A DNA stretch of 41,855 nt from Caulochytrium protostelioides. Lineage: Eukaryota; Chytridiomycota; Caulochytriomycetes; Caulochytriales; Caulochytriaceae. The notes under the pieces are model-generated. The model was not told the origin of the DNA and did no database searches. It saw nothing but the letters and a program-made list of their open reading frames with translations. This document shows, piece by piece, positions 32,101-41,779 of this stretch. Position numbers and translations under genes: made by a program. Position 1 is the first letter of the stretch; each line of letters opens with the position of its first letter. Where the stretch lies: assembly GCA_003615045.1 (NCBI GenBank), contig ML014272.1:1-41855 (forward strand), written 5' to 3'.

Positions 32101-33336
32101 CACGTGATGGACGACGCCACCGACGGCGCGGCGCCTGCCGCGTCCGCCCTGAAGGCCGCCGCGAGCCCGCCGGTGCCCGCGGCGTACCAGGCGCTGACGG
32201 CGCCGGCGACGGACGTCGAGGCCGCCAAGGCGCTGCAGGGCTCGGTGCCCGCGGAGAGCCGGATCGTGTGTGCGATGTGCCACACGCTGCGCGGGCCAGA
32301 CCTCGAGCAGCTGCGGCGCCTGCAGGCGCAGCAGCAAGCCGACCAAGCGTCGGGCTCGGGCTCGGACTCGGACGAGTCGGACGAGGGCAGCGACGATATG
32401 TCGCTGTCGGTCACGGAGCGGCCTTCGCGGCATGCGAAGCCGGCGCCGCCGCGCTCGCGCATCCGCCACCCGGTCCACGGGGGGATGGCGAGCACGGCCG
32501 CGGCCGACGCGACGGAACCGACGGGGTCGACGCCGGCGTCGAAGAAGACTGAGCCGGGGTCGGAAGCGTCGCTGGACCCGTTCAAGCTGCTGCAGTGCGC
32601 GCAGTGCGAGAAGCGGTACCACCCGATGTGCGTGGAGCTCACGAACCCGATTATCCAGAGCAAGGCGGAGCGGTATCCGTGGCACTGCAACGACTGCAAG
32701 GTGTGCATCATCTGCTGCACGAGCGGCGAGGAGGACAAGCTGCTGTTCTGCGACCAGTGCGACCGGTCGTACCATACCTTCTGCCTCAACCCGCCGCTCG
32801 CCTCGCTGCCGACAGACGACTGGGCGTGCCAGCTCTGCACGCAGTGCCACGCGTGCTCGCAGCCCAAGCCCGCGGCGAAGCCGAGTACGGCGGACGCCCC
32901 CGACGCGAGCCTGGCGGGCGGGTGGCATCCCATCGTGCGGCGCGCCCAGGCCGGCCCGGCCGCCGGGTACGATCTGTACCTGTGCACGTACTGCGACGCG
33001 TGCTACGCGGACTTTGACGCCGGGCGCTACTGCGTGCACTGCCTCGTGGCGTACTCGGAGGACGCGCAGGAGACGCTGTCGCTGCTGCAATGCCACGACT
33101 GCCAGCGGTGGTGTCATGCCGACTGCGACCCCGCGGTCGGCGGCGAGGAGGGGTTCCTGCGGCTGGCGGCCGACCCGGACGCCATCTACCGCTGCATGGT
33201 GTGCGACATCAAGCGGCTCGAGCGCGTCGTGGCGAAGCGTGGGCAGCGCTGGGGGCTGCTCCCGCACCGCGGGCAGTGGCTGCTGGCGCCGTGCCCGACG
33301 CCCCGCGAGGCCTTGGCGCTGCCCCTGGAGCCTTAA
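29166..33336 (+). CDS. RSC7/SWP82-type domain protein with PHF10/DPF-like tandem PHD fingers
   Basis: Likely subunit of a SWI/SNF-RSC class chromatin remodeller. Exon 1 is only 29166-29177 (MATP), then an intron 29178-29331 (GTAAGT...CCGCAG, 154 nt, phase 0), then exon 2 29332-33336; 1338 residues. After an acidic/basic disordered N terminus, residues about 325-430 match the RSC7/Swp82 'chromatin remodelling complex subunit' domain (GLGYLYGGREWKIRAFNLP, later GRAMIICTARAAFKAFGHLL). At about 807-836 there is a Cys/His knuckle (RLCPNPVDLPGDRCVAH). Residues 869-892 are 24 consecutive Ala. A tandem PHD pair follows: CAMC at about 985, CAQCEKRYHPMC at about 1093, then YPWHCNDCKVCIICC and LLFCDQCDRSYHTFCLNPPL, the arrangement of DPF2 and PHF10. 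A third PHD-like finger lies at 1221-1299 (CHDCQRWCHADCD). PHD1 is split by an insert of about 100 residues. Exon 2 alone has no upstream ATG until 29590, which supports the tiny first exon. Confidence 0.82.
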
Positions 33337-33997
33337 GCCTCAGGGTCGAATCTCCCTGCCGTTCCGCTTTTCGAACGCGGCGGCGTTCACGCTCTGCGAG
33401 GGTCGCTCGCGCTTCTGTATTAATCCTTTTTCGTGATCTTTGTATGATGTATGGCATGGCTTCCCTCTTCAGATGCGCGCCGTCGTCGCCTTAATCGTTC
33501 CAGCGGGTTGAGTGGGATCGCAGCACACATGTGGCGTGCTTTAGGACCTTAAGCCCGCCGCCCCTTTTACCACGACAGCGGCGGCGGCGGCGACGGCGGC
33601 GGCGACGGCGGCGACGGCGGCGGCACGGACGCGGATGGTGGGCGTCAGCGGGGTTGATCACGCAGGGCCCTGGGCGGATCGGCCACAGCCGCGAATCGGC
33701 GTCATTCAGGTTCAAGAACCCTCGAGAACGACGCGAGGCCAAGCTTCATGTGTCAGGGTGAAGGCCGACGAGGAGGCGGAGGCGTGTTCTGGACGCGGGT
33801 TGTCTGAGACGGGCCCCTCCATACTCCGACGCCGCTCGTTCGGCTCTGCGCTGCCCCGTTGACTGTGATTCTCTCGGCCCTCTGCTGTTCGTCGTCGCCG
33901 GCGCCTCGATTCTCGCTGTCGGCATCCTCGGCACTGACCCACCGCCTTTGAGCCAGCTCGCGTTCCGCTCGCGCGGGTCGTCTGTTTTAGCGCGGCC
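33337..33997. other. intergenic, GGCGAC microsatellite
   Basis: It separates two genes read in the same direction. A GGC/GAC array (about 33576-33625) is the only visible structure. The first 150 bp include an AT-rich patch that is probably the 3' UTR of the upstream gene. No gene is recognised. Confidence 0.55.
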
Positions 33998-35230
33998 ATG
34001 ATGATGCAGCAGGAGCGCCCGCGTGAAGCGGAGCACACGACGGAAGTCGATGCCGACGCCGATCTGGCGTCGCAGACGCTGAGCGATGCCGACATGCCTG
34101 TGCCTCAGCGGCCGCACCCCACGGACGCGCCGCTCCAAGCCGAGGCGCTGGACGTCCAGGTCTCGGAAGACGAGGACGAGGACGAGGACGAGGAAGCGCT
34201 GGAGGCGCAGCGGCTCGCGGAGCTGCGGCGGCAGGGGGCGCTGGTCGCGACGCAGATCAGTGACCTCGCAACGCAGGTCGCCACCGAGCACGAGACGCTC
34301 GTCATGCCGGGCAACGCGCGGCTCGAGACGTACTTCAGCGCCAATGAACACATCCGCACGTCGAACCCCGACGTGAGCGCGACCGACGACGCCGCCGGCG
34401 CCGACAGCAAGCTCTTCCGCCAGCTGTCGGCGCTGAACCGCGAGCGCACGAGCCGCATCGCCCTCGAGACGGCGGCGTTCCGCGTGGACGCATTCCTCGA
34501 CCACGTGCAGCGCCACGTGGGTCCCGTCGCCGCCCGCGGCCGGCGCGCCGCGAGCCTCGACTGGGCCGCGCTGGGCCGCGCCCACGCCGCCGCGCTGTTC
34601 CCGCAATTCCCGCCGCAGCGCTTTCTGCTCGGCGCGCTGCGCGCCGAGGCACGGCCACGCGCGCCGCCCGTGCGGACGCCCAAGCCCACCGCCGACGCCG
34701 CGCCTAGCGAGACCGCCCGGCCGCTCGACCACGCGCCTCCGGACGCCGCCGACGCGTCGACGGTCCTCCAGACCCGAGCGTTCATGGCGCGCATCCGGCG
34801 CGGCGGGCGTCGCCGGCGTCCCGCGCGGCGGCAGCCGCGGCAGCGCGCGAGCGGCAGTGACGCCGCCAGCAGCGACGCCGCCAGCAGCGACGACGAGGAG
34901 CCGACGACGCCGCCGCGAGCGCCGTTCGAGGAGATCGTCGTGGACCCGGCAAGCTACAAGAACACCGTGAGCAATCTGTTTGTGCTGAGCCAGGTCGTCA
35001 CCAAGGGCGCCGTCGGTGTCGTGGCGGCGCCCGACTCCGACCAGCACTTCCAGCTCCTCGACCTCAACCACCCGCCCGAAGAGGTCGATTACGGCGTCGG
35101 CGACGCGGTCCCGGCGCAGGAGCACCAGACGGTCTTTGAGCTCAACAAGGCCCGCTACCAGGTAAATGACCACAAGACCGCGGGCATGCTGACAAGGCGG
35201 TTCCTGCGACCATGCCACGGCCAGCGGTAG
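33998..35230 (+). CDS. NSE4: SMC5/6 complex kleisin subunit Nse4
   Basis: 410 residues. Nse4 is the kleisin that bridges the SMC5 and SMC6 heads and binds Nse1-Nse3; the complex acts in DNA repair and chromosome segregation. The N-terminal kleisin part is seen at about 70-175 (LETYFSANEHIRTSN, then FRQLSALNRERTSRIALETA). The C-terminal winged-helix region is clearest: PFEEIVVDPASYKNTVSNLF followed by VLSQVVTKGAVGV, matching the 'INPxSFxxTVENLFxxSFLxxxGxVxI' pattern of the family, then HQTVFELNKARYQ. An Asp/Glu run at about 53-64 and an Arg-rich, Ser/Asp linker separate the domains. ATG context is gcggccATGA. The first three codons are ATG. No intron is needed. The gene converges on the DUF4272 gene with 214 bp between stops. 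Confidence 0.83.
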   Translation: MMMQQERPREAEHTTEVDADADLASQTLSDADMPVPQRPHPTDAPLQAEALDVQVSEDEDEDEDEEALEAQRLAELRRQGALVATQISDLATQVATEHETLVMPGNARLETYFSANEHIRTSNPDVSATDDAAGADSKLFRQLSALNRERTSRIALETAAFRVDAFLDHVQRHVGPVAARGRRAASLDWAALGRAHAAALFPQFPPQRFLLGALRAEARPRAPPVRTPKPTADAAPSETARPLDHAPPDAADASTVLQTRAFMARIRRGGRRRRPARRQPRQRASGSDAASSDAASSDDEEPTTPPRAPFEEIVVDPASYKNTVSNLFVLSQVVTKGAVGVVAAPDSDQHFQLLDLNHPPEEVDYGVGDAVPAQEHQTVFELNKARYQVNDHKTAGMLTRRFLRPCHGQR

Positions 35231-35444
35231 GATTGGAGGCGAGAGAAAACTCACGATGATGGTGTTTGATGATGATGGGATGATGATGATGTTGGAATGA
35301 TGTTGGAATGATGCGTTGCAGGAGCTCCGCCGGGCCCTCCAGCCCGACCCATGAGTGGCGACGGGGCGAGCACGCGGACATCGCTGGCAACGGCGGCGAC
35401 TCCAGCAACAACGATGACAACGACGACCCGAGAAGCAGAGGCGC
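35231..35444. other. convergent 3' region with GATGAT repeats
   Basis: Short spacer between NSE4 and DUF4272 stops. It contains GATGAT and TTGGAATGAT direct repeats at about 35254-35315. Confidence 0.6.
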
Positions 35445-36723
35445 TTAAGATGCCGCATCGTCATTGGCCGGCGCCCAGACGGCGTTCATGACGTTGAGCG
35501 GCTTGACCTCGCCCGTGTCCCAGCCCGTGAGGCCGCGGTACCAGCCGAGCGCGCGCAGGCGCGTGGCCGACTGCATCTCGAGCTCCCAGAGCCGGTGCGC
35601 CGGCGCCGCGCGGTACGCGACATAGGCAGGCGGCGCGTCGTCGTCGGCGGCGGCCCCGGCGCCATTATCAGCCGGCGTATCGGCCGGGACCCCGAAGTCC
35701 TTGTCGACGACTAGCTGGATGTAGCCTTCGGCGAGCGATCGCGTGGCGGCGAGCTCGATGGCCTGCTCGATGCTCTGCATGACGCGAACGAGTCCCGACG
35801 GGATGCTTTTCTTGAAGGCGGCATACTGCGCGGCGTCCTGGTGCTTCGCGTCCTCGACGGCGAGTTTCATCTCGAGCACCGTCTGCGCCTTGGCGCGCCA
35901 CCACCACGCCTCGACGGCATTGGCGGCGGCCTGCACGGCGTGCGTCGGCTGCACGTGGCCCTGCGCGCCCGCGCCCGTCGCAAAGTAGTCCGTGAACCCC
36001 GTGAGCGTGTCCACGTGCGCCGGCACGATGCCGCTCGTCCGGAACAGCAAATCCCGCGGGAATGCCCGGTGGGGGCTCGGGAACCGGTCGAGCGTCTTGA
36101 GGAGCCACAACAGCGTGCCGAGGCTCTCCCAGCGCGCGCTGACCGGCACGAGGTCGTCCTCGGTGTCCCACGCGCCGAGCGGCTTTTTGAGCAGCCGGTG
36201 CTCCAGCAGCGTGAACTGCTGCGCGACCACGGGATGTGCGACGGCGGCTTGGATCACGTTGTAGCTGTCCTCGATGCGTTTTTCTGGACGGAGCCGCCGC
36301 GGCGTGCACATTGTCAGCGTCCGATCCGAATCATTGACGAGAGCATAGAGAGGTGAGCCATCTGCACGTCCTTTCGACACATGACTGGCGATCGCTCGCG
36401 CATCTCCCGACCATCGGCGGGTTCGTCGGTGCCATCCAAACAAACTTACTCCCCTCCGCATCCTGCGCGTCCGACGAGCGGTTCACCAAGAAATCCTCGA
36501 CGGCCCATCGCGTGAGCAGCAGCTGCGTGCACGCGATCCGCTTGGCGATCTCGCCGGCCGTCTTGACCTGCGCTGGCGCCTCGGTCGCCATGCCGCGCCG
36601 CGCAGCCGCCGTGAGGCGGGACGGCGACGGCGACGGCGACGGCGACGGCAGCAGCGACGGCAGCAGCGACGGCGAGACCCAGCGCGCCGCGGGCGCGCCC
36701 GTGCGATGCCAACTCAGCCGCAT
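35445..36723 (-). CDS. DUF4272-like protein, two exons
   Basis: Exon 1 is 36723-36450 and exon 2 is 36283-35445, giving 370 residues. The intron (36449-36284, 166 nt) reads GTAAGT...GTCCAG, phase 1, with a branch-like GCTGAC about 35 nt before the acceptor; it joins DAEG to KKRIEDSYNV. The residues EIAKRIACTQLLL in exon 1 and ARWESLGTLLWLLKTLDRFP in exon 2 fit the DUF4272 pattern (an R-A-x-x-L helix, then W-x-E-A-L-x-V-L-L-W-A-L). The function of the family is unknown. The N-terminal 45 residues are Ser/Pro/Arg-rich and are partly encoded by a GACGGC repeat at 36619-36675; they have no acidic residue and might be a mitochondrial presequence, or the ATG at 36591 (MATEAPAQ) may be the true start. 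Family assignment is by eye. Confidence 0.6.
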
Positions 36724-37776
36724 GGTGAAGGTGAATGTCGGCGTCGAAAGGCGATCTAAAACAGGATATCAACACAGGAGGACGGATCAAAAGGGCGCGA
36801 CGGAGCGGTCTGAAGCGGCGTCGTCCTGGTCGACGACGAGCGGCGGTCTTGCCGGCGGCGGTGTCCGGGTCAAAAGACGCCTCGTCGCCTCCGGCGGAGC
36901 ATACCACCGGCGGCCGTGAGCCCCAGCCGCGTCCGGCGCAGGCTGGCGGCCCGATGCGGGGTGGGACGAGCCGAGCACGGCGCGGCCCTAGGGCAGCACG
37001 GCGACGCGCGAGCCGTCGTCGCGCATCTGAGGAAACGCACGCGACCTGGACGCCGCGTCGGGGCCATCGCGAAGCCGCCGGACTGCTGCCGCTGCCGCTG
37101 CCGCCGCCGAGCCCGAGGGGCGGCGTGCGCCGTGCATGCTGCCGACGGCGGCGGCCCTTCCCGCGCCGCGGCGCAGCATGCAGGGGTCCAGGAGGCGTCG
37201 GGCCAACAGCCCGCAGCGGCGGCCCAGGCGCAGCGCAAGACAACGCGTGGCCAACGTGCGGGTCGCCGTCGCCGTGGCCGTCGCCGTCGCGATGGCCGGA
37301 TGGGAGCGATTTATAGCGGTGTTCCCGATCGCCATCCGGTCGCCGCGCGCGCGACGGGCGTCGATGACGATGCTCGTGGGACTATACGTGGCGACGCGCG
37401 GCGCAGATGGACGGACCGATGGGGGGGATGGATGGAGGTGCAGTGGCGACGCGCGAAGCTCCGACGGACGCTGGGCCGCGATAGCCGACGATGCGACGAT
37501 GCGTGGGAACGGCCGTGAGGCGGGCCGTGCAGGCGGGAGGGGCGAGCGGGCGATGACCGATGAACGATGCTGGCATCGGCCCTTGATACTCACGTCTCCA
37601 GACTCACCGTTCCCAGCCAACACCATCGACGTTGCTTGCGTTGCTTGCGTTGATACGGTATCATCGCTTACCTGTGATTGTCTGTCGCGGCCCGCCGACG
37701 TCTTGACCCACGATCGCGTCGCATCGCTCCGGTCCAGCGTTGACGCCGATTCGACCCATCTGCCCCGCGACCCACG
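36724..37776. other. divergent promoter region of DUF4272 gene and ADE5,7
   Basis: No gene is recognised; the frames here are extensions of shadows. A 9-bp direct repeat (GTTGCTTGC) lies near 37632-37650, about 130 bp before the ADE5,7 start. Confidence 0.5.
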
Positions 37777-38648
37777 ATGCGCGTCCTTGTTCTCGGCGCC
37801 GGCGGGCGCGAGTCCGCCCTTGTGGCGAGTCTGCTGCGCGATGAGCGCGTCACGCAGATCGCCGTGGCGCCCGGCAACGGCGGCACCGCGACCATCGATC
37901 CGCGCCGCGTCCAGAACATCGCGCTTGCGCAGGACGGCCCCGACTTCGCCGCGGTCTGCGCGTATGTCCGCGAGCACCGCATCGACCTGGTCGTCCCGGG
38001 CCCCGAGCAGCCGCTCGTGGACGGCGTCGCCGACGCCGTCAAGGCGGCGACCGCCGCCGCGGTCTTCGGGCCCTCGGCCGCCGCCGCGCGCATCGAGGGC
38101 AGCAAGGCCTTCAGCAAGCACTTCATGCAGGCCGAGAAGATCCCGACCGCGGCGTTCGCCACCTTCACCGAGGTCCACCGCGCCGTCGCATACCTCCAGA
38201 ACGAGCTGCCGGCCGCCGCGCGCGTCGTCATCAAGGTCTCGGGCCTCGCCGCCGGCAAGGGCGTCCTGCTGCCGGCGACGCGCGACGAAGCGATCGCCGA
38301 CGTGCGCCGCATCATGGTCGACCGCGTCTTCGGCGACGCCGGCACCGAGGTCGTGATTGAGGAGTTTCTCGAGGGCCACGAGGTCTCGTGCCTGGCGTTC
38401 ACCGACGGCTACACGATCCTGCCGCTGCCGTATGCGCAGGACCACAAGCGCGCGTACGACAATGATGCCGGGCCCAACACGGGCGGCATGGGCGTGTTCG
38501 CGCCGACGCCGCGCGTCTCGGACGCCGACCGCGCCTTCATCAACCGCGAGATTCTGCAGCGCTGCGTCGACGGCCTGCGCCGTCGCCGGTCGCCCTTTGT
38601 CGGCATCCTGTATGCCGGCGTGATTCTGACGCCGCAGGGGCCCAAGAC

Positions 38649-38685
<37 letters not shown>

Positions 38686-40182
38686 GAGGCGCTGCTGCCG
38701 CTGCTGACCTCCTCGCTCGCCGACCTCATGTTCGCGTGCTGCCACGGCTACCTGGACGCCGTCACGCCGACCTTCCTCGCCGACACGATCGCGGTCTCCG
38801 TGATAATCGCGGCGGAGGGCTACCCGGGCGCCTACGCCAAGGGCCAGGCCATCACGATCCCGGCCGCGCTGCCGGACGGCGTCACCGTCTACCACGCCGG
38901 CACGACGCTCGACGGCGCGCAGCTCACCAGCAGCGGCGGCCGCGTCCTCGCCGTCACGGGCCTCGGCGCTACCTACGACGCCGCCTTCGCCGCCACCATG
39001 GCCGGCGTCCGCGCCATCGACTTTCCGCACTCCTTCTACCGCACCGACATCGGCGCCAAGGCCTTTGCAGAGCACCGCTCGAAGGCGGACGCCGCTGGCA
39101 GCAACGGCGGCAAGCTCACGTATGCGGATGCGGGCGTGAGCATCGCGGCGGGCGACGCGCTCGTGCATGACATCAAAGCCATCGTGCGGCGCACGCGGCG
39201 CGTCGGGGCGGACGCCGAGATCGGCGGGTTCGGCGGCTGCTTCGACCTCGCAGCGTGCGGCTTCAAGGACCCCGTGCTCGTCGCCGGGATCGACGGCGTC
39301 GGCACCAAGGTGCTGATCGCCAAGGCGCTCGGGGACGTCTCGACGGTCGGCATTGACCTCGTCGCCATGAACGCGAACGACGTGCTCGCGCAGGGCGCCG
39401 AGCCCCTCTTCTTCCTCGACTATCTCGCGACCGGCCACCTCGACGTCGGGATGGCCGCGGCCGCCGTGGGCGGCGTTGCCGAGGGCTGCTTGCAGGCGCG
39501 ATGCGCGCTCGTGGGCGGCGAGACGGCCGAGATGCCCGCGGTCTATGCCCGCGGCGACTTCGACATGGCCGGCTGCGTGGTGGGCGCCGTCGAGCGCTCC
39601 CGCATGCTCCCGCGCACGCAGGCCATGACCACCGGCGACGTCCTCATCGGCCTGCCGAGTTCGGGCGTCCACTCGAACGGCTTCTCGCTCGTGCGCAAGA
39701 TCGTCGAGCGCGCGGGACTCCCGTATACCGACCCGTGCCCGTGGCAGCCGGGCACGTCCCTCGGCGCGGCGCTGCTGACGCCGACGCGCATCTATGTCAC
39801 GTCGGTGCTCCCGCTCGTGGCCGCCGACCGCGTGAAGGGCCTCGCGCACATCACGGGCGGCGGGCTCATCGAGAACATCCCGCGCGCCCTGCCGAAGGGC
39901 GCCGTCGCCCACGTCGACACGCTGCGCTGGGAGCTCCCGCCGACCTTCCGCTGGCTCCAGCAGCAGGGCGGCCTCGACCCGCTCGAGGTCGCGCGCACCT
40001 TTAACTGCGGCATCGGCATGGTGCTCGTCGTCGCGGCCGACGATGTCGCCGACACCCTCGCCCTGCTCGCCGAGCACGGCGAACCCAACGCCGTGCGCAT
40101 CGGCCACTTGGAGGTCACCAACGACCCCGCCCTGCCGGCCGCGCGGGTCGACATGGCCCATCTGGACGCATGGGCCTCGTAA
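37777..40182 (+). CDS. ADE5,7: bifunctional GAR synthetase / AIR synthetase (purine biosynthesis)
   Basis: 801 residues, the normal length for fungal Ade5,7. It catalyses phosphoribosylamine + glycine + ATP to GAR, and later FGAM + ATP to AIR, two steps of de novo IMP synthesis in the cytosol. Residues 1-430 are the GARS ATP-grasp enzyme: start [15 protein letters not shown], then [26 protein letters not shown] and [13 protein letters not shown]. Residues from about 447 are the PurM-type [71 protein letters not shown] and [12 protein letters not shown]. There is no GART domain, unlike the animal trifunctional enzyme, which supports a fungal host. The ATG fits the family start exactly. There is no intron. 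It converges on the SZRD1-like gene with 93 bp between stops. Confidence 0.97.
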
Positions 40183-40275
40183 AGCGCCTTCCCTGTAGCA
40201 TCGCCTCTTGCATCGCATCGCATATGATTATTGGACGGCTTCGATCGGCGCCGGCGTCCGCCGCTGGAGCCCGTC

Positions 40276-40981
40276 TCATGGCGAGGGCGGGCGGCGGCGA
40301 CGCGTGCCCGGCTCCTGCGGGGCCCGTCGCGACCGACCCCGCCCCGGCGGCGCCGTGGATGGCGACGGCTCGCAGGCGGCGTTGGCCGCAAAGATCCGGC
40401 GGCGCGCTGCTTCGTAGGCCGTCTGCCGCGCTTCGTACGCGAGCGCGGAGCCTCCCACGGCGGGCGAGGGCGCCACCGGCGGCGGGACGGCGGGGACGGG
40501 CGCCCTGTCCGCCGGGCGCGCTGGCGCCGCCGCGCCGTCGTCGCGACGCAGGACGAGTCGTGGCGGTGGTGCCGCCGCGGCGCTTGACGCGCTCGTGACG
40601 TCGCGCGGGAGCACGGGCACCGCGATGGGCACGGCCATGGGCGCCGCGATGGGCGCCGCGTCACGACGGACGTCGCCGGGAAGCGGCGCGGCGGGCGACC
40701 AGAGGACCGTGGCGGGGAGAGGCAGCGGCACGGGTTCTGCCGTCTCCCACTGCGATCGCCGTCATGGACCAGAACAGGGTACAGCCTGTCGGGTGAGTTG
40801 GAGGCTTCTTCTAATCACATCGAGCATGTCGCTTATCGTGTTCAGCACCCAGCATCTGGCATCGAGCTTCAAGCTTCAAGCTTCAAGCTTCCAGGATCAT
40901 GCCTCGGGCATCTTCCGTCCGGACCGGTGCGGCGCGACCTACCTCGTCCACATCGGAGGACGCGGGATCGTCCGAAGTCAT
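40276..40981 (-). CDS. SZRD1: SUZ-domain protein, SZRD1-like, two exons
   Basis: Exon 1 is 40981-40943 (13 codons, MTSDDPASSDVDE) and exon 2 is 40749-40276; 170 residues. The intron (40942-40750, 193 nt) reads GTAGGT...ATCGCAG, phase 0, with CATGAC before the acceptor. Joined, the start reads DVDE-WETAEPVP, like the acidic W-E-E-A-A-D start of human SZRD1. Further on, PPPRLVLRRDDG (near 75-85) parallels PPPQIRILKRP, and the SUZ motif lies at about 114-136 (EARQTAYEAARRRIFAAN; consensus S-L-x-x-R-E-x-x-Y-x-x-A-R-x-R-I-F). SUZ motifs bind RNA, and SZRD1 has no known enzymatic activity. The rest is Ala/Pro-rich with a basic C terminus. Exon 2 alone has no ATG start and a stop just upstream, which supports the intron. 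Assigned by eye. Confidence 0.72.
40864..40891. repeat. AAGCTTC heptamer x4 inside the SZRD1-like intron
   Basis: One GAGCTTC and three exact AAGCTTC copies in 7-bp register, about midway through the intron 40942-40750. Confidence 0.9.
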
Positions 40982-41779
40982 CGCAGCAAAGGGCGGCCTC
41001 GCACGTGGCCGAGCGGGAGGGGGATGCCGTGGCACAGGCGGAGACGTGGACTACAAAGGGCGGCCCACCCGAACAAGCGTCGCCACGCTGTCACCTTCAC
41101 GGTCCCCGTGGTCCACGTGGCCCACGTGGCTCGGCCCTCGGAGCGGTAGGGTCGCGCGGCTGGGCCCTGTGGCCGGCGACCCGATGCCGTCGGCGCTGCG
41201 GTCGCCGCCGCCGCCGCCACGGTCGCCGCGTTGTCTAGACGGCGTGCGGCGGCATGTGGCCGCCCGCCCATCGCAAGGCGTGCCGGTGGCGGCGGACCCG
41301 CGATGCGACCGCCCGCCGCTGGCGCTGCTCCCCGTGAAAGGCGCGCCGCGCCGCCTCCTGGGGCATGGTGCGCGGGATCAGCGCCAAGCATGCCCCGCTT
41401 CAGGCCGGCATGCGCAGCACCTGCGCGTGGCTTAGATCCTCGCCTCACCCCATGCCGTGTCCCCGTCACGATCACGAGACCAGCGGACGACGCTTGGAAC
41501 GTCGTGCTTGCGAGATCGACATGCAGCTTGTCCTTGCTCGACGATCCATGGATCGCCTCGCGAGGCGTGGTGAGGCGGGACCGCTCGATGCGCGCGCATC
41601 CCCTGCGGCTGCAGCATCAGCGCCGTCCCAGCAGAACCGCGATGAGTCGCGTCGCGACGAGCCGAGCAGCTGTGAGCTGTGAGTGGTGGGTGGCGCGTGC
41701 GCTGCGAGACGATGCGCGTTCCAACGCTTTGTATGGGTCGCGCGCGCCGCCAGCGCTCTTTGAATTCGGAGACGATCCC
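40982..41779. other. right flank, no gene recognised
   Basis: Upstream of the SZRD1-like gene. Frames on both strands lack domains. A two-copy GCTGTGA repeat lies at 41669-41682. Confidence 0.5.

Noticed and set aside
29134-33267. Minus-strand open frame of 1377 codons
   Set aside because: It mirrors the RSC7/PHF10-like gene, is dominated by Arg/Gly/Val runs, and shows no motif.
33746-35464. Minus-strand open frame of 572 codons
   Set aside because: It is antisense to NSE4 and runs into the spacer; no domain is seen.
36988-40218. Minus-strand open frame of 1076 codons
   Set aside because: It is antisense to ADE5,7, whose sense protein is unambiguous.
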